Positions 16,910 to 25,254 of a stretch of 64,000 nucleotides of DNA are shown piece after piece. Origin of the DNA: JAYZQT01 sp964412235 (GTDB taxonomy: Bacteria; Pseudomonadota; Alphaproteobacteria; MPNO01; UBA830). The notes under the pieces were generated by a model. That model had not been told where the DNA came from, searched no databases, and worked only from the letters and a program-made list of their open reading frames with translations. Made by a program: the position numbers and the translations under genes. The stretch covers positions 11,087 to 75,086 of the forward strand of contig CAYPNT010000004.1 in the NCBI GenBank assembly GCA_964412235.1, read 5' to 3'. Numbering within the stretch: position 1 is the stretch's first letter; the number at the start of each line of letters is the position of its first letter.

Positions 16910-18157
16910 CTACGCAGCTTTTTCTTCATCCTCACCGCGCTCTTTTTCAATTTGTGCGCGTTCCCACTCAAACATATAGTCCCTGGTGTGTGGTACCGCT
17001 TTTAGTGATTTTGCGACTTGAATCTGGAAAACCATTAGGTTTTCATACCTGAAACCCATTTCGCAAATCACAAGATAGAGATCCCACATACGGCAGAAGC
17101 GTTCATCATAAATATTACGAATGTCGTCGCGTCTGGCGTTAAAACGTTCTCGCCAATGTCTAAGAGTTTCTGCATAGTGTAGGCGAAGTATTTCAATGTC
17201 CGAGCAAATAAGGCCAGATTTCTCAACTATAGGCGTAATCTCTGACAAGGCCGGGATGTCTGCTCCTGGAAAGATATATTTTCGAATAAAAGGATTGATT
17301 GGCGCGGGTGTGTCAAGACGTCCGATAGAATGGATCACCGCTATGCCGTCATCTGTCATAAGATCTCGAAGTTTATCGAAAAACTCTCGGTAATTCTTCT
17401 TCCCTACGTGTTCAAACATTCCGACAGAGACAATTCGATCAAATTTTTGGGGTATTTTTCGATAATCCAGGAGTTCGAATTTTACTCTTTCCTTAAAACC
17501 TGCTCTTGCGGCTCGTTCATTTGATAATTTATGTTGTTCCTTTGATAGCGTCACCCCGGTAATGTTGGCATTTGATACCTCCGCAATGTATAGGCCTAAT
17601 CCGCCCCAACCAGAGCCTATATCAAGGACCTTATTCGCATCTGGTCTATCTAAGAGCATTTTTGCTGCGAGGTGCCGTTTTTTATTCTGTTGGGCAGTAT
17701 CTAAGTCTTCTTGCGGTTTCCTGAAATATGCACATGAATACTGTCGGTCTAAATCCAAAAATAGATCGTATAGCTGGCCGGATAAGTCGTAATGATGTGC
17801 GACGTTCTTTTCCGCTACCCCTACAGGATTATATTGCTTAAGTTTTTTGCCACCAATTCCCATCCATTGGAACAAACCAAGTAAGGGAAAAGACTCTACA
17901 CTGGTATAATTTATTGCGGCCAACTCAATGAAATCATAGAGAGTCCCATCCTCGATAACGAGGTCACCATTCATGTACGCTTCTGGCACGTATAGGGCGG
18001 GATTGAGGGCAAGGATGTAGTCAAGACGACGTTTTTTCAACCGTATAGTGCATCTAGGGGCACTTCCATCCCCGTAGATACCTACTTTCCCATTATGGCC
18101 AACGACCTTTATGGAACCTATCCGCATCGCATATTTCAATAATGATGTAAACAACAT
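16910..18157 (-). CDS. cfa: Cyclopropane-fatty-acyl-phospholipid synthase family methyltransferase
   Basis: SAM-dependent enzyme that adds a methylene bridge (or methyl group) to unsaturated acyl chains of membrane phospholipids. The 415-residue protein has the SAM motif V-L-D-I-G-S-G-W-G-G-L, G-V-T-L-S-K-E-Q, and the family block S-V-G-M-F-E-H-V-G, then H-S-I-G-R. The N-terminal lipid-binding domain is present and the length is typical. It has a 750-base AT-rich upstream region and appears to be transcribed alone. Confidence 0.88.
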   Translation of the reverse strand: MLFTSLLKYAMRIGSIKVVGHNGKVGIYGDGSAPRCTIRLKKRRLDYILALNPALYVPEAYMNGDLVIEDGTLYDFIELAAINYTSVESFPLLGLFQWMGIGGKKLKQYNPVGVAEKNVAHHYDLSGQLYDLFLDLDRQYSCAYFRKPQEDLDTAQQNKKRHLAAKMLLDRPDANKVLDIGSGWGGLGLYIAEVSNANITGVTLSKEQHKLSNERAARAGFKERVKFELLDYRKIPQKFDRIVSVGMFEHVGKKNYREFFDKLRDLMTDDGIAVIHSIGRLDTPAPINPFIRKYIFPGADIPALSEITPIVEKSGLICSDIEILRLHYAETLRHWRERFNARRDDIRNIYDERFCRMWDLYLVICEMGFRYENLMVFQIQVAKSLKAVPHTRDYMFEWERAQIEKERGEDEEKAA

Positions 18158-18908
18158 GGTTCTATCTTATAGACATCCAAAATAGAGGTTTAGTCACAAA
18201 TATGCTTGATTTTTACAATATACCAACGAATTGACAATTACGCTCCAGGGGAAACAGATTTTATTAAATTCGAAAATCATATATCTTGTTGCGCATATTT
18301 TGAATAAATTATTACAGAAAAAAAATGCAAAAGTTTGTTTAAACATTTGAGGTATTCATGCATTGTCTCAAAACAACGTATGGTTTTTTTACTCGTCGAA
18401 ATATGGTGAATACAGGGAAATGTATGTAAGTTCCTAGTATATCTATAAACAAAAACTAATGATAATTTAGGATGTACGGTAAATCCTGTAGAAGTTTTCG
18501 CAGTATTTACATCATGAAAAAATTTAATGTCCTAAATAGCCTGCTCTTAATTGCGGTAAATACCTCATAATTAAGTATCAAAGCCATACACAAGGCGTTT
18601 ATTATAGATTATTTTTATAACAAAAGATAACCCATTGTTTTATAATGATAAAACGAGTTTTTTTATTTAGACCCAATTTTTACCAATATATCTTTCCCCA
18701 TAGATATCCACAGGCATAAATCTATAAAATTCAACGGTCTACTTCATGTTTGGTGGCTCTCAGGTTAAATTAAACTCATTTTAGTTTTTAAAATTAACAA
18801 ATACCTTGAAGGAACTTAATATTAACATGTGCGTTTGCTGGCGACCTTTCCGAGTTCTAGGTATTCTGAAATAATTATGCCACACGCGACCAATTCCGTA
18901 TCGGTGGT
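18158..18908. other. Long AT-rich intergenic region upstream of cfa
   Basis: No gene, tRNA or known riboswitch is recognised in these 750 bases. Two structured spots are visible. A nested inverted repeat spans 18546-18575 (outer arms CTTAATT/AATTAAG, inner arms GGTA/TACC). A 7-base-pair hairpin, GTTTTAT (18637-18643) and ATAAAAC (18648-18654), is followed by GAG and a run of seven T on the plus strand, which is terminator-like but built from A-T pairs. Either could belong to an unannotated small RNA or be chance in AT-rich DNA. Confidence 0.35.
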
Positions 18909-19808
18909 TTATTGCTTGAGAAGTGTTTTAATTACGATCCATAGCATCCCAAAGCCAATGACAGCAAATAACACTGCGATGGCCTTTTCCATTTGACGCT
19001 GTGCTATACGGCCCTGCAAAAGCGGGCCAAGCTGACCTCCTATAATTACTGCTGGTATTGTATAACACACGAGGTTCCAGGGTACGGCGTCTAATCCTCC
19101 TGCATCTATTAACGTGGCTATTTGTGTGAATGAAGCGGAGGCTATTGTGACGATAACGGTAAATACGGATGTCGCTGCCGCTACAGCGACAGGGACCGCA
19201 TTTCGTTTTACGAGTTGAGGTAGGATTGTTTCTCCCACACCTACGCCAAGAAAGCCCGTAAGGAACGATCCGATAGCTGTAAACGCTGCTCCCAGAACCC
19301 CTTGTTTAGGTACAGAAAATATATACTTCTTGCCGTCTCGGTCGATAATAATTCTATGTTCTTCACGTTGGACAATATTTTTTTTATCGGTGCAATCCAC
19401 TGACTTTTTTTGTATTGGGACGTGCCGAAGTATTACTGGGCACAGAACAAGCATTAACATTGCGTACGCTGCTTTAAGGAGTGTTTCTTGGTCTTGCAGA
19501 ATTCCGAACATTAATGCTCCGAAAACTGCTACAGGAATAGAGACTTTAAGAAATGGGATGGCGCTCTTAAAGTCTATTAGACGTTTGCGATAGTAGCCTA
19601 TAAAGCCTGATGAAAACCCAAAGACCTCCGTCATAAGAGCTGATCCAATTGCTGCAGAGGTTGTAAGCGGGTATTCAGGTCCAAGGACTGGAAAGATGAT
19701 CACAAAGATTGGGATAAAAAGTGCAGCGCCTCCTATGCCACTTAGCATTGCTGAGGTGGAAACGCACATGGCGACCGGGAACATAAACCAATACTGTGTC
19801 CAATCCAT
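18909..19808 (-). CDS. TauE/SafE family membrane permease
   Basis: Predicted exporter or importer of small organic or sulfur-containing anions such as sulfite or sulfonates. The 299-residue protein has about eight hydrophobic segments in two halves, each with a family-type glycine motif (L-S-G-I-G-G-A-A-L near the N-terminus and L-T-G-F-L-G-V-G-V-G-E in the second half), separated by a charged loop around residues 145-190. I chose ATG 19808, which begins just before the first membrane helix; a GTG at 19883 would add 25 residues. No sulfur-metabolism gene is adjacent, so the substrate is open. Confidence 0.78.
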   Translation of the reverse strand: MDWTQYWFMFPVAMCVSTSAMLSGIGGAALFIPIFVIIFPVLGPEYPLTTSAAIGSALMTEVFGFSSGFIGYYRKRLIDFKSAIPFLKVSIPVAVFGALMFGILQDQETLLKAAYAMLMLVLCPVILRHVPIQKKSVDCTDKKNIVQREEHRIIIDRDGKKYIFSVPKQGVLGAAFTAIGSFLTGFLGVGVGETILPQLVKRNAVPVAVAAATSVFTVIVTIASASFTQIATLIDAGGLDAVPWNLVCYTIPAVIIGGQLGPLLQGRIAQRQMEKAIAVLFAVIGFGMLWIVIKTLLKQ

Positions 19809-20060
19809 ATACAATCTATATCCAGGTAATGGGAGCGGCAGAATTGCCACGTCGACAAGATAGACTAATTTTGGCCAGCCCACAGCTTTTGTGGGTCATT
19901 AATTTCGAATTTTGTGCTTTTTTATTGAAAAACCCGCGAGGACTCTGATTTAATCGAGATACTAAGACTGGTGTTGGTGTGCGTTTTGAGGTAAGGCTTT
20001 GCCATGGTCTGGGATTTGGCAGTTAGGATTACATCGCGCACCCCCGAGGAGGTAAAACAA

Positions 20061-20372
20061 ATGAAGGCTCTAAAATACCTGATCGTTATCGCGTCTCCGC
20101 TTCTGTTTGTGGCAGGTTGCGAAACGGTGAACCAGAATGACAAGGCTCTACTTGAAAAGGCCAGTGCAAACGCAGCTGATGCCAAAGCCGCCTCTATGAA
20201 AGCATCATCGGATGCTAAAGCTGCTGCTGCTGCTGCAAAAGCTGCTGCTGCTGCAAAAGCTGCTGCTGCTGCTGCTCGCGCTGCGGCTGATGCGGCAAAC
20301 CGAGGGGCGGCCGAAGCGAAAGCTGCAGGTGATAAGGCGGATAGAATTTTCCAGAAAAATCTTCGCAAGTAA
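20061..20372 (+). CDS. Ala-rich Lpp-like outer-membrane lipoprotein
   Basis: A 103-residue lipoprotein: signal peptide with lipobox L-F-V-A-G-C (Cys20), then a helical, coiled-coil-type body dominated by Ala, Lys and Asp, and a C-terminal end F-Q-K-N-L-R-K. Braun lipoprotein Lpp of E. coli is likewise a small lipidated coiled coil whose terminal lysine is joined to peptidoglycan; the terminal Lys here fits that role, though homology is not proven because low-complexity sequence misleads. The start is ATG 20061, with a strong GAGGAGGT at 20046-20053. It converges with an L,D-transpeptidase, the enzyme class that makes such a linkage. Confidence 0.75.
   Translation: MKALKYLIVIASPLLFVAGCETVNQNDKALLEKASANAADAKAASMKASSDAKAAAAAAKAAAAAKAAAAAARAAADAANRGAAEAKAAGDKADRIFQKNLRK
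20220..20277 (+). repeat. GCT triplet repeat within the lipoprotein gene
   Basis: Three blocks of five, four and six GCT codons, the first two each ended by GCA-AAA, encode an alanine-lysine stretch. The units are multiples of three, so slippage would lengthen or shorten the helix without changing frame. Confidence 0.8.
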
Positions 20373-20389
20373 GTTAACGGATCATAAAT

Positions 20390-20429
20390 CGACGCGACGT
20401 TATCATAATTGGTAGCGTCGTTTCTTATT
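20390..20429 (+). terminator. Terminator-like hairpin between lipoprotein and L,D-transpeptidase genes
   Basis: CGACGC (20390-20395) and GCGTCG (20415-20420) can pair; an alternative pairing uses CGACG at 20395-20399. TTTCTTATTT follows on the plus strand. It overlaps the end of the convergent transpeptidase gene. The loop is long (about 19 bases), so confidence is moderate. Confidence 0.42.
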
Positions 20430-21423
20430 TGAGGATCTGTATTGGGATGCCGCGACGTTGCTTGGCTACAGTTCTGGCCTTCGTCCAGTCGATTAGATTT
20501 GCGCTACCGCCCGCTGCAAGAAGAATAAGATACTCAAATTCTGGTGGTTTGGCAGGGGTTAGTTCTCCTTTTTGTTCAATCTCATCAGCTTGGAGTTGGT
20601 TTGGATGAATTTCGAGCCAGAGCCCGTCCTTCACAAACGCTAATTTCATAGGTTGGTCAATGATTGTCACCTTGGTACCAATTCCAATTTTGTCGAAGAG
20701 TCGGAGAATATCCTCTGGATAAAGTCGTATACACCCATGGCTTACCCTTCGACCTACACCATAGGGTTTGTTGGTGCCATGAAACAGATAAGCAGGCCAA
20801 TCGAGATAAACAGCATGGGTCCCAAGTGGGTTATCCGGTCCGGGTCTAATCACAGGCGGTAGCTCGGGTTGTTCTATCCGCACAGACTTTGGGACATACC
20901 ACGTTGGTAAATGCTGTTTACGTACGACCTTAGTAACACCCTTTGGGGTGTCCCAACCTGCATTACCAATACCTAATGGAACTGATTCTACCGTCTTTAG
21001 GTTTTCATCAAATAAATAGAGCCGTTGGTCAGCTAGGTTTATCAGTATTCCCTCGCGTGGACCTCTCGGAATAATGTGTGCCGTAGGGAGTATTATTTTT
21101 CGATTTGCACCAGGAACCCATGGATCAATCCCGGGATTCGCGGCTACAATCTCAGTGTATCCAAGCCCATTACTCCGTGCGAGATCCACGAGTGAGTCTG
21201 AATATTTTGTGTTGTGCGTCTGCACTTGCCCAATTATTTTTGGGAAGTTTTTGTCACTATTGACACTAATTTTTGTGGGAGCAACAGTGTTCGCTTGGCT
21301 TTGGTTCGGAACACTTAACGACATTCCAACAAAACATATAACTACAAGTGTTATAGCGTTTTTAAGTGTTCTTCTCCACGCAGCGTATTTTGATCTTCCG
21401 GGAAAAATTTTCCTGTAATTCAT
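20425..21423 (-). CDS. L,D-transpeptidase (YkuD/ErfK-YbiS family)
   Basis: Periplasmic enzyme that forms 3-3 peptidoglycan cross-links or attaches lipoprotein to peptidoglycan. The 332-residue product has an N-terminal membrane/signal segment (about residues 24-45), a LysM-like part (L-V-D-L-A-R-S-N-G-L-G-Y-T-E-I-V-A-A-N-P), and a YkuD domain ending in the catalytic block H-G-T-N, R-R-V-S-H-G-C-I-R-L. The layout matches E. coli ErfK/YbiS, which link Lpp to peptidoglycan. Its 3' end faces an Lpp-like gene with a terminal lysine, suggesting enzyme and substrate. Confidence 0.9.
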   Translation of the reverse strand: MNYRKIFPGRSKYAAWRRTLKNAITLVVICFVGMSLSVPNQSQANTVAPTKISVNSDKNFPKIIGQVQTHNTKYSDSLVDLARSNGLGYTEIVAANPGIDPWVPGANRKIILPTAHIIPRGPREGILINLADQRLYLFDENLKTVESVPLGIGNAGWDTPKGVTKVVRKQHLPTWYVPKSVRIEQPELPPVIRPGPDNPLGTHAVYLDWPAYLFHGTNKPYGVGRRVSHGCIRLYPEDILRLFDKIGIGTKVTIIDQPMKLAFVKDGLWLEIHPNQLQADEIEQKGELTPAKPPEFEYLILLAAGGSANLIDWTKARTVAKQRRGIPIQILK

Positions 21424-21462
21424 GATGACTAAAAAGCTTTTTGTCTGTGCCTTTAATATAGT

Positions 21463-21915
21463 TCAAATCGTTGGAGATGTGGATGTACTTTTCGTTATCC
21501 CGCTATTCGGACCGTACCTCCCTACGACCTCACCTGTGGCTAGCAAATTTCCATTTTCATCGTGAACGTCACAGGACGATACAAATATTGTTTTCCCAGC
21601 TTTGCGGACACGTGCTTCTGCTATTAGTGTGCCCTCGGTTATATTACCAACCAGATTTACGTTTAGAGAAATTGTCATAGCGTTGCGTGTTACGGGAGGT
21701 TCGGAACAGAAAATTCCAGCGTGTGCTCCGGCTGTATCAATTAACGCAGCCATTACCCCGCCGTGCACAACGTTTATTCCATTTCGGTGACAATCAGCGA
21801 CCTGGATCTCAATTGCTGCATAATCTGGCCCCCATGAAGTCAATTTTGCGCCTAAAAGTTCCATAAGTCCTTTGAAACGCTTCAGAGGACGGCCGGACGC
21901 GTCCGAACCTGTCAT
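21463..21915 (-). CDS. PaaI-type hotdog thioesterase
   Basis: Hotdog-fold thioesterases hydrolyse acyl-CoA esters, often of aromatic acids. The 150-residue protein shows the PaaI-family block N-x-x-x-V-V-H-G-G-V-M-A-A-L-I-D-T-A-G with the catalytic-type Asp, and the usual E-A-R-V-R-K-A-G-K-T-I-F-V strand. I chose ATG 21915, preceded by an AAAGAAAG purine stretch; a start at 21978 would add 21 poorly conserved residues. It is divergent from ubiX across about 130 bases. Confidence 0.83.
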   Translation of the reverse strand: MTGSDASGRPLKRFKGLMELLGAKLTSWGPDYAAIEIQVADCHRNGINVVHGGVMAALIDTAGAHAGIFCSEPPVTRNAMTISLNVNLVGNITEGTLIAEARVRKAGKTIFVSSCDVHDENGNLLATGEVVGRYGPNSGITKSTSTSPTI

Positions 21916-21997
21916 TTTATATCTTTCTTTACGGTAAGAGTGGGGGACACTTGATAAACCAAATTGAAGTCGAATCAACTACTTAACACCAAATTTA

Positions 21998-22025
21998 TCG
22001 ACATGGCACAATAATTGACTATATT
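21998..22025 (+). promoter_or_regulatory. Possible sigma-70-type promoter for ubiX
   Basis: TCGACA (21998-22003) and TATATT (22020-22025) are each one base from consensus and lie 16 bases apart, about 25 bases before the ubiX ATG. This is a pattern match only. Confidence 0.3.
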
Positions 22026-22049
22026 AAATTGGAAAGTGCAGGAAAAATT

Positions 22050-22661
22050 ATGAAACGTGTAATTGTGGGTATTACCGGAGCAACTGGCACCATTTACGGT
22101 GTCCGGATAATGGAGCTAATGCGGACAGATCCAAATATTGAAATACACCTCGTTATGAGTCGCTCTGCTAAGCTTACGCTTAAGATGGAACACGATTTGG
22201 AGCTCGATTATATTAATGGTTTAGCTCACCAGGTGCATGAATCCTCTAACATAGGGGCGTCAATTTCATCTGGGTCGTTTCGTTCTGAGGGAATGATAGT
22301 TGCGCCCTGTTCTATTAAAACTATGTCAAATATTGCTATGGGCAACACAGGGGATCTAGTTAGCCGAGCGGCAGATGTAATACTCAAGGAGCGCCGAAAA
22401 CTTATCATTGCAATTAGGGAAACGCCATTACACCTTGGACATTTAGAAAACCTTGCCAAACTTGCACGAATTGGCGCTGTTATTTTTCCGCCTGTACCGG
22501 CGTTTTATAATCGCCCTAAATCCCTAGAGGATATTGTGGATCAATCTTGTATGAGAATGCTTGACCAGCTGAATGTGGATATCGAATCTGCGCCAAGATG
22601 GGGTGAAGAGGGGGGTGTGCCGGCCGTTGGGCAGAAAATAGAAGGAGGAAAAGCGGGTTAA
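22050..22661 (+). CDS. ubiX: Flavin prenyltransferase UbiX
   Basis: UbiX joins a dimethylallyl group to FMN, giving prenylated FMN, the cofactor of UbiD-type (de)carboxylases. The 203-residue protein has the N-terminal G-I-T-G-A-T-G flavin motif, A-P-C-S-I-K-T-M with the following G-x-x-x-D-L-V-S-R-A-A-D-V block, and the R-E-T-P-L-H-L-G-H-L-E-N-L motif that is diagnostic. ATG 22050 has AGGAAA upstream; a TTG at 22029 is less likely. In this window it can serve the two UbiD-family proteins at 33371 and 40658, although it is 11-19 kb from them. It also could serve ubiquinone synthesis. Confidence 0.93.
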   Translation: MKRVIVGITGATGTIYGVRIMELMRTDPNIEIHLVMSRSAKLTLKMEHDLELDYINGLAHQVHESSNIGASISSGSFRSEGMIVAPCSIKTMSNIAMGNTGDLVSRAADVILKERRKLIIAIRETPLHLGHLENLAKLARIGAVIFPPVPAFYNRPKSLEDIVDQSCMRMLDQLNVDIESAPRWGEEGGVPAVGQKIEGGKAG

Positions 22662-22665
22662 AACT

Positions 22666-23460
22666 TCAACTTCTAAAATTTGCTTTTACAGTTCCCAGTT
22701 TGGAGAGATTTACCTGTGCGGAACTTGGGTAATTACCTAACCATATTACTGGAGCGACTGACCCTGTCAGGATAATTTGTCCTTCTGTCAATTGAAAACC
22801 GTGTGACCTGAGTGTGTTTGCTAACCAAGCGACAGCTTCAAGAGGGTGGCCCATGACTTCCGTTCCCGTTCCGGAACCCTTTTTCGTACCATCTATCAAT
22901 GTTTCACCTTCTATACGAGCTAGGTCTATGTCGTTCCATTCAGCTATTTCTTCTCCAATGATTGCAGCCCTATGAAAAAAATCATCGGCGATTAGCAACG
23001 GCGTTCCACGTTTTTTAAAGTCTCCATATCGATTCTCCACTATTTCAATTGCCGGAAAAACTGTGCCAAGTAACTCTGTCACACTGTCACGAGTGTGATG
23101 TTTGTTATGAGGGGTGTTATTGATACGGACACCTATTTCGCATTCAATGCCGGGGTTAAAGAAATTCTTGTTTAAGAGTGATATGCCTGAACGATAACAA
23201 TTTTTAGACATGACTCTACCGTAGGCTGGGCCATCCACATTTAGGTATGTCTGCATTGACAAAGTAGTAGCGCCAACCTTCCAACCGGCGAGCTCACCAT
23301 AACCATATTTCCGAAACTCGTTATGCAAATGGGCTTGAAGGGCATACCCAGTTTCCTCCGTTTTCGGTATTTCGTCTCCCAACATTTCAGGGACGGCTCT
23401 ATGTTTCATTCGTGCCGTTAATAGGGTTTTGGGAATCCGAGAGGAAAGATTGGGAAGCAT
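22666..23460 (-). CDS. 2-keto-4-pentenoate hydratase / FAH-superfamily protein
   Basis: MhpD/HpaH-type enzymes hydrate 2-hydroxypenta-2,4-dienoates produced by meta cleavage of aromatic rings. The 264-residue protein shows the family features G-W-K-V-G-A-T, P-G-I-E-C-E-I-G-V-R (metal-binding acidic residues), F-P-A-I-E-I-V-E-N-R-Y and L-A-N-T-L-R-S-H-G-x-x-L-x-x-G-Q-I-I-L-T-G-S. The specific substrate is not clear, and related decarboxylases look alike. It converges with ubiX, 4 bases apart, and follows a transglutaminase-like gene by 2 bases. Confidence 0.85.
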   Translation of the reverse strand: MLPNLSSRIPKTLLTARMKHRAVPEMLGDEIPKTEETGYALQAHLHNEFRKYGYGELAGWKVGATTLSMQTYLNVDGPAYGRVMSKNCYRSGISLLNKNFFNPGIECEIGVRINNTPHNKHHTRDSVTELLGTVFPAIEIVENRYGDFKKRGTPLLIADDFFHRAAIIGEEIAEWNDIDLARIEGETLIDGTKKGSGTGTEVMGHPLEAVAWLANTLRSHGFQLTEGQIILTGSVAPVIWLGNYPSSAQVNLSKLGTVKANFRS

Positions 23461-23462
23461 AA

Positions 23463-24182
23463 TTATTTTACAGGTTTTTCGTCCTCAAAAATTTTCCCCT
23501 GTTTGCGCTCATTCTGTGCGATAGCTTCGCGACAACGCTCCCACAGTTCGTGCCCGTAGTATTCGTCGAAGTCCTCGAATATGCGGTTAAAAGGTAGGTC
23601 GGACCATATTCCGTGTTGTTTGACATATTCCATATGTTTTCGTCCATTTTTATCGAATTCCTGCAACAAAGCGTCTTCTATGCCATCAAATTCGGTCGGG
23701 GTGACATCGAATTTATTACAGAGCTCGATATTGAATGCTGGAGCTGCCTTCACCCACTGTCCGTCAATAAGCATGACAGCATAGCCGTGGTGGAGAAACA
23801 AATCCTTACCGCCCATGGCGTCGCGAAGTCGTTGGCTACACATGTGATTTGTTACGTCCGACAGACCGATTGCGGTTGGTATTCCCGAGGCCCTGGCCAC
23901 AGCTGTTAGAAGCGATGCCTTAGGTATACAGAATGCACCCCCGGTTCTTAAGACCTCGCTCGCTCGGTATGCTTGTGGGTCATCGACAATCCGGTACGGA
24001 TCATATCGAATACCATCGCGGACTGCGTAAAATGCTTTAATCGCTTTTTCTTTGTCGGTAACAGCACCGTCAACCGCTCTCCCTGCAAAATCCGCTACAA
24101 CTGGGTTATCAAAATCAAAATAGTGAGTTGTCTGTAGGTATATTTCGGTGTTTTCGGGATAACCGGTTTCGAGGAATTCCAT
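23463..24182 (-). CDS. Transglutaminase-like protein
   Basis: The papain-like transglutaminase core is visible: I-R-Y-D-P-Y, a cysteine in G-G-A-F-C-I-P-K-A, A-R-A-S-G-I-P-T, and a histidine in H-H-G-Y-A-V. The third position, normally Asp in a W-x-x-x-D-P-T strand, here reads W-V-K-A-A-P-A-F-N, so the usual Asp is absent and an Asn follows. Such bacterial proteins may act as peptidases or amide hydrolases rather than cross-linkers. At 239 residues it lacks a signal peptide and is likely cytoplasmic. It shares a transcript with the downstream hydratase, 2 bases away, which suggests a linked catabolic role. Confidence 0.75.
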   Translation of the reverse strand: MEFLETGYPENTEIYLQTTHYFDFDNPVVADFAGRAVDGAVTDKEKAIKAFYAVRDGIRYDPYRIVDDPQAYRASEVLRTGGAFCIPKASLLTAVARASGIPTAIGLSDVTNHMCSQRLRDAMGGKDLFLHHGYAVMLIDGQWVKAAPAFNIELCNKFDVTPTEFDGIEDALLQEFDKNGRKHMEYVKQHGIWSDLPFNRIFEDFDEYYGHELWERCREAIAQNERKQGKIFEDEKPVK

Positions 24183-24315
24183 ATTAGTACCTTGATTACT
24201 GAAGAGGGGCAGAACATAAGGGGGTGTACAAAACTGAGCAAGTGGTCTTTGTTTTGAAAAACGTATTATCTTTTATAAATTTGGCTGATGAAAATTTCTT
24301 CATGAATGGTTTGTG

Positions 24316-25215
24316 ATGGCAGTTGGTGGCAGTCCGGTCGATAGACATAATCCGGTCGCTGGCATCTTGTGGATGGTCGCGGCATCTTGCTGTTTTACAG
24401 CCTCATTGTCGCTCGTTAAGGCTCTGCAGGATGGAGGTATGACGGTATTTCAGGCTGTCCTTTTTAGACAAATTTTTGGGCTAATAATTTTTGCGCCTGT
24501 AATATTGAATGCTGGATTGGGTACGTTAAAAACGACCATTTCCAAACGCCATTTTATGCGAGCATTAGCTGGGTTTTTGGGTATGGTTACAGGGTATTAT
24601 TCCCTTAGCCTTATAAATATTGCAGATTCTACAGCGCTACAGTTTACGTTACCATTTTTCACAATGTTCTGTGCGGTACTACTTTTGGGCGAAAAACTCC
24701 AATCGCACAGGGTTATTGCCACGATTATTGGATTTGTAGGTGTTTTGGTTATCGTTCGCCCGGGCTTCGCTGTATTCAACGTGGGCGTCGCCGTTGCGCT
24801 AGCAGCCTCTGCTTTTTACGCGATGTCGGACACTATGTCCCGGTGGGTAGCGCGACACGATCCTTTCCTCTCCATAATGACGTGGAATTTCTTGTTTATG
24901 ATTCCGTTGGCGCTTGTCCCCTCTGTGATTTGGTGGGTCACGCCACCCATCGACTTGTGGTGGAAATTGTTAGGCTTTTGCATTGCGGGTTTAGGGGCAC
25001 AATTTTGTCTGACCCGCTCCTTTGGTTTGGCTGAGGCAAGCCTCGTATCACCAATTCTGTTTCTCCGCCTCCCTCTCTTGGCGGTCGTTGCATATTTTGC
25101 ATTCGGACAGACAACATCCATCTGGACATGGGTTGGAGCTGGAGTAATCTTTGTCGCGACAACGTGGATGGCGCGAGTGGAAACTCGAAAAAGAAGTGAT
25201 AGAGTAACGACCTAA
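24316..25215 (+). CDS. EamA/DMT-family transporter
   Basis: A 299-residue membrane protein with ten predicted hydrophobic helices in two EamA repeats; typical signatures are the conserved Arg-rich turn F-R-Q-I-F-G and A-L-Q-F-T-L-P-F-F-T-M-F in the first half and the A-E-A-S-L-V-S-P segment in the second. Members export amino acids, metabolites or other small molecules. GTG 24313 lies directly before the chosen ATG 24316. It is the first plus-strand gene of the catabolic region and lies 39 bases before the first flavin hydroxylase, so it may be cotranscribed with it. Confidence 0.85.
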   Translation: MAVGGSPVDRHNPVAGILWMVAASCCFTASLSLVKALQDGGMTVFQAVLFRQIFGLIIFAPVILNAGLGTLKTTISKRHFMRALAGFLGMVTGYYSLSLINIADSTALQFTLPFFTMFCAVLLLGEKLQSHRVIATIIGFVGVLVIVRPGFAVFNVGVAVALAASAFYAMSDTMSRWVARHDPFLSIMTWNFLFMIPLALVPSVIWWVTPPIDLWWKLLGFCIAGLGAQFCLTRSFGLAEASLVSPILFLRLPLLAVVAYFAFGQTTSIWTWVGAGVIFVATTWMARVETRKRSDRVTT

Positions 25216-25254
25216 GAGCACCTCAATTAGCGTTTGGCGTGTAGGAAGATAGTG

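Noticed and set aside
19922..20368. Ala-rich 148-codon open frame on the minus strand opposite the lipoprotein gene
   Set aside because: It is the antisense shadow of the GCT repeats, has no ribosome-binding site, and the plus-strand gene has a lipobox and a strong GAGGAGGT.
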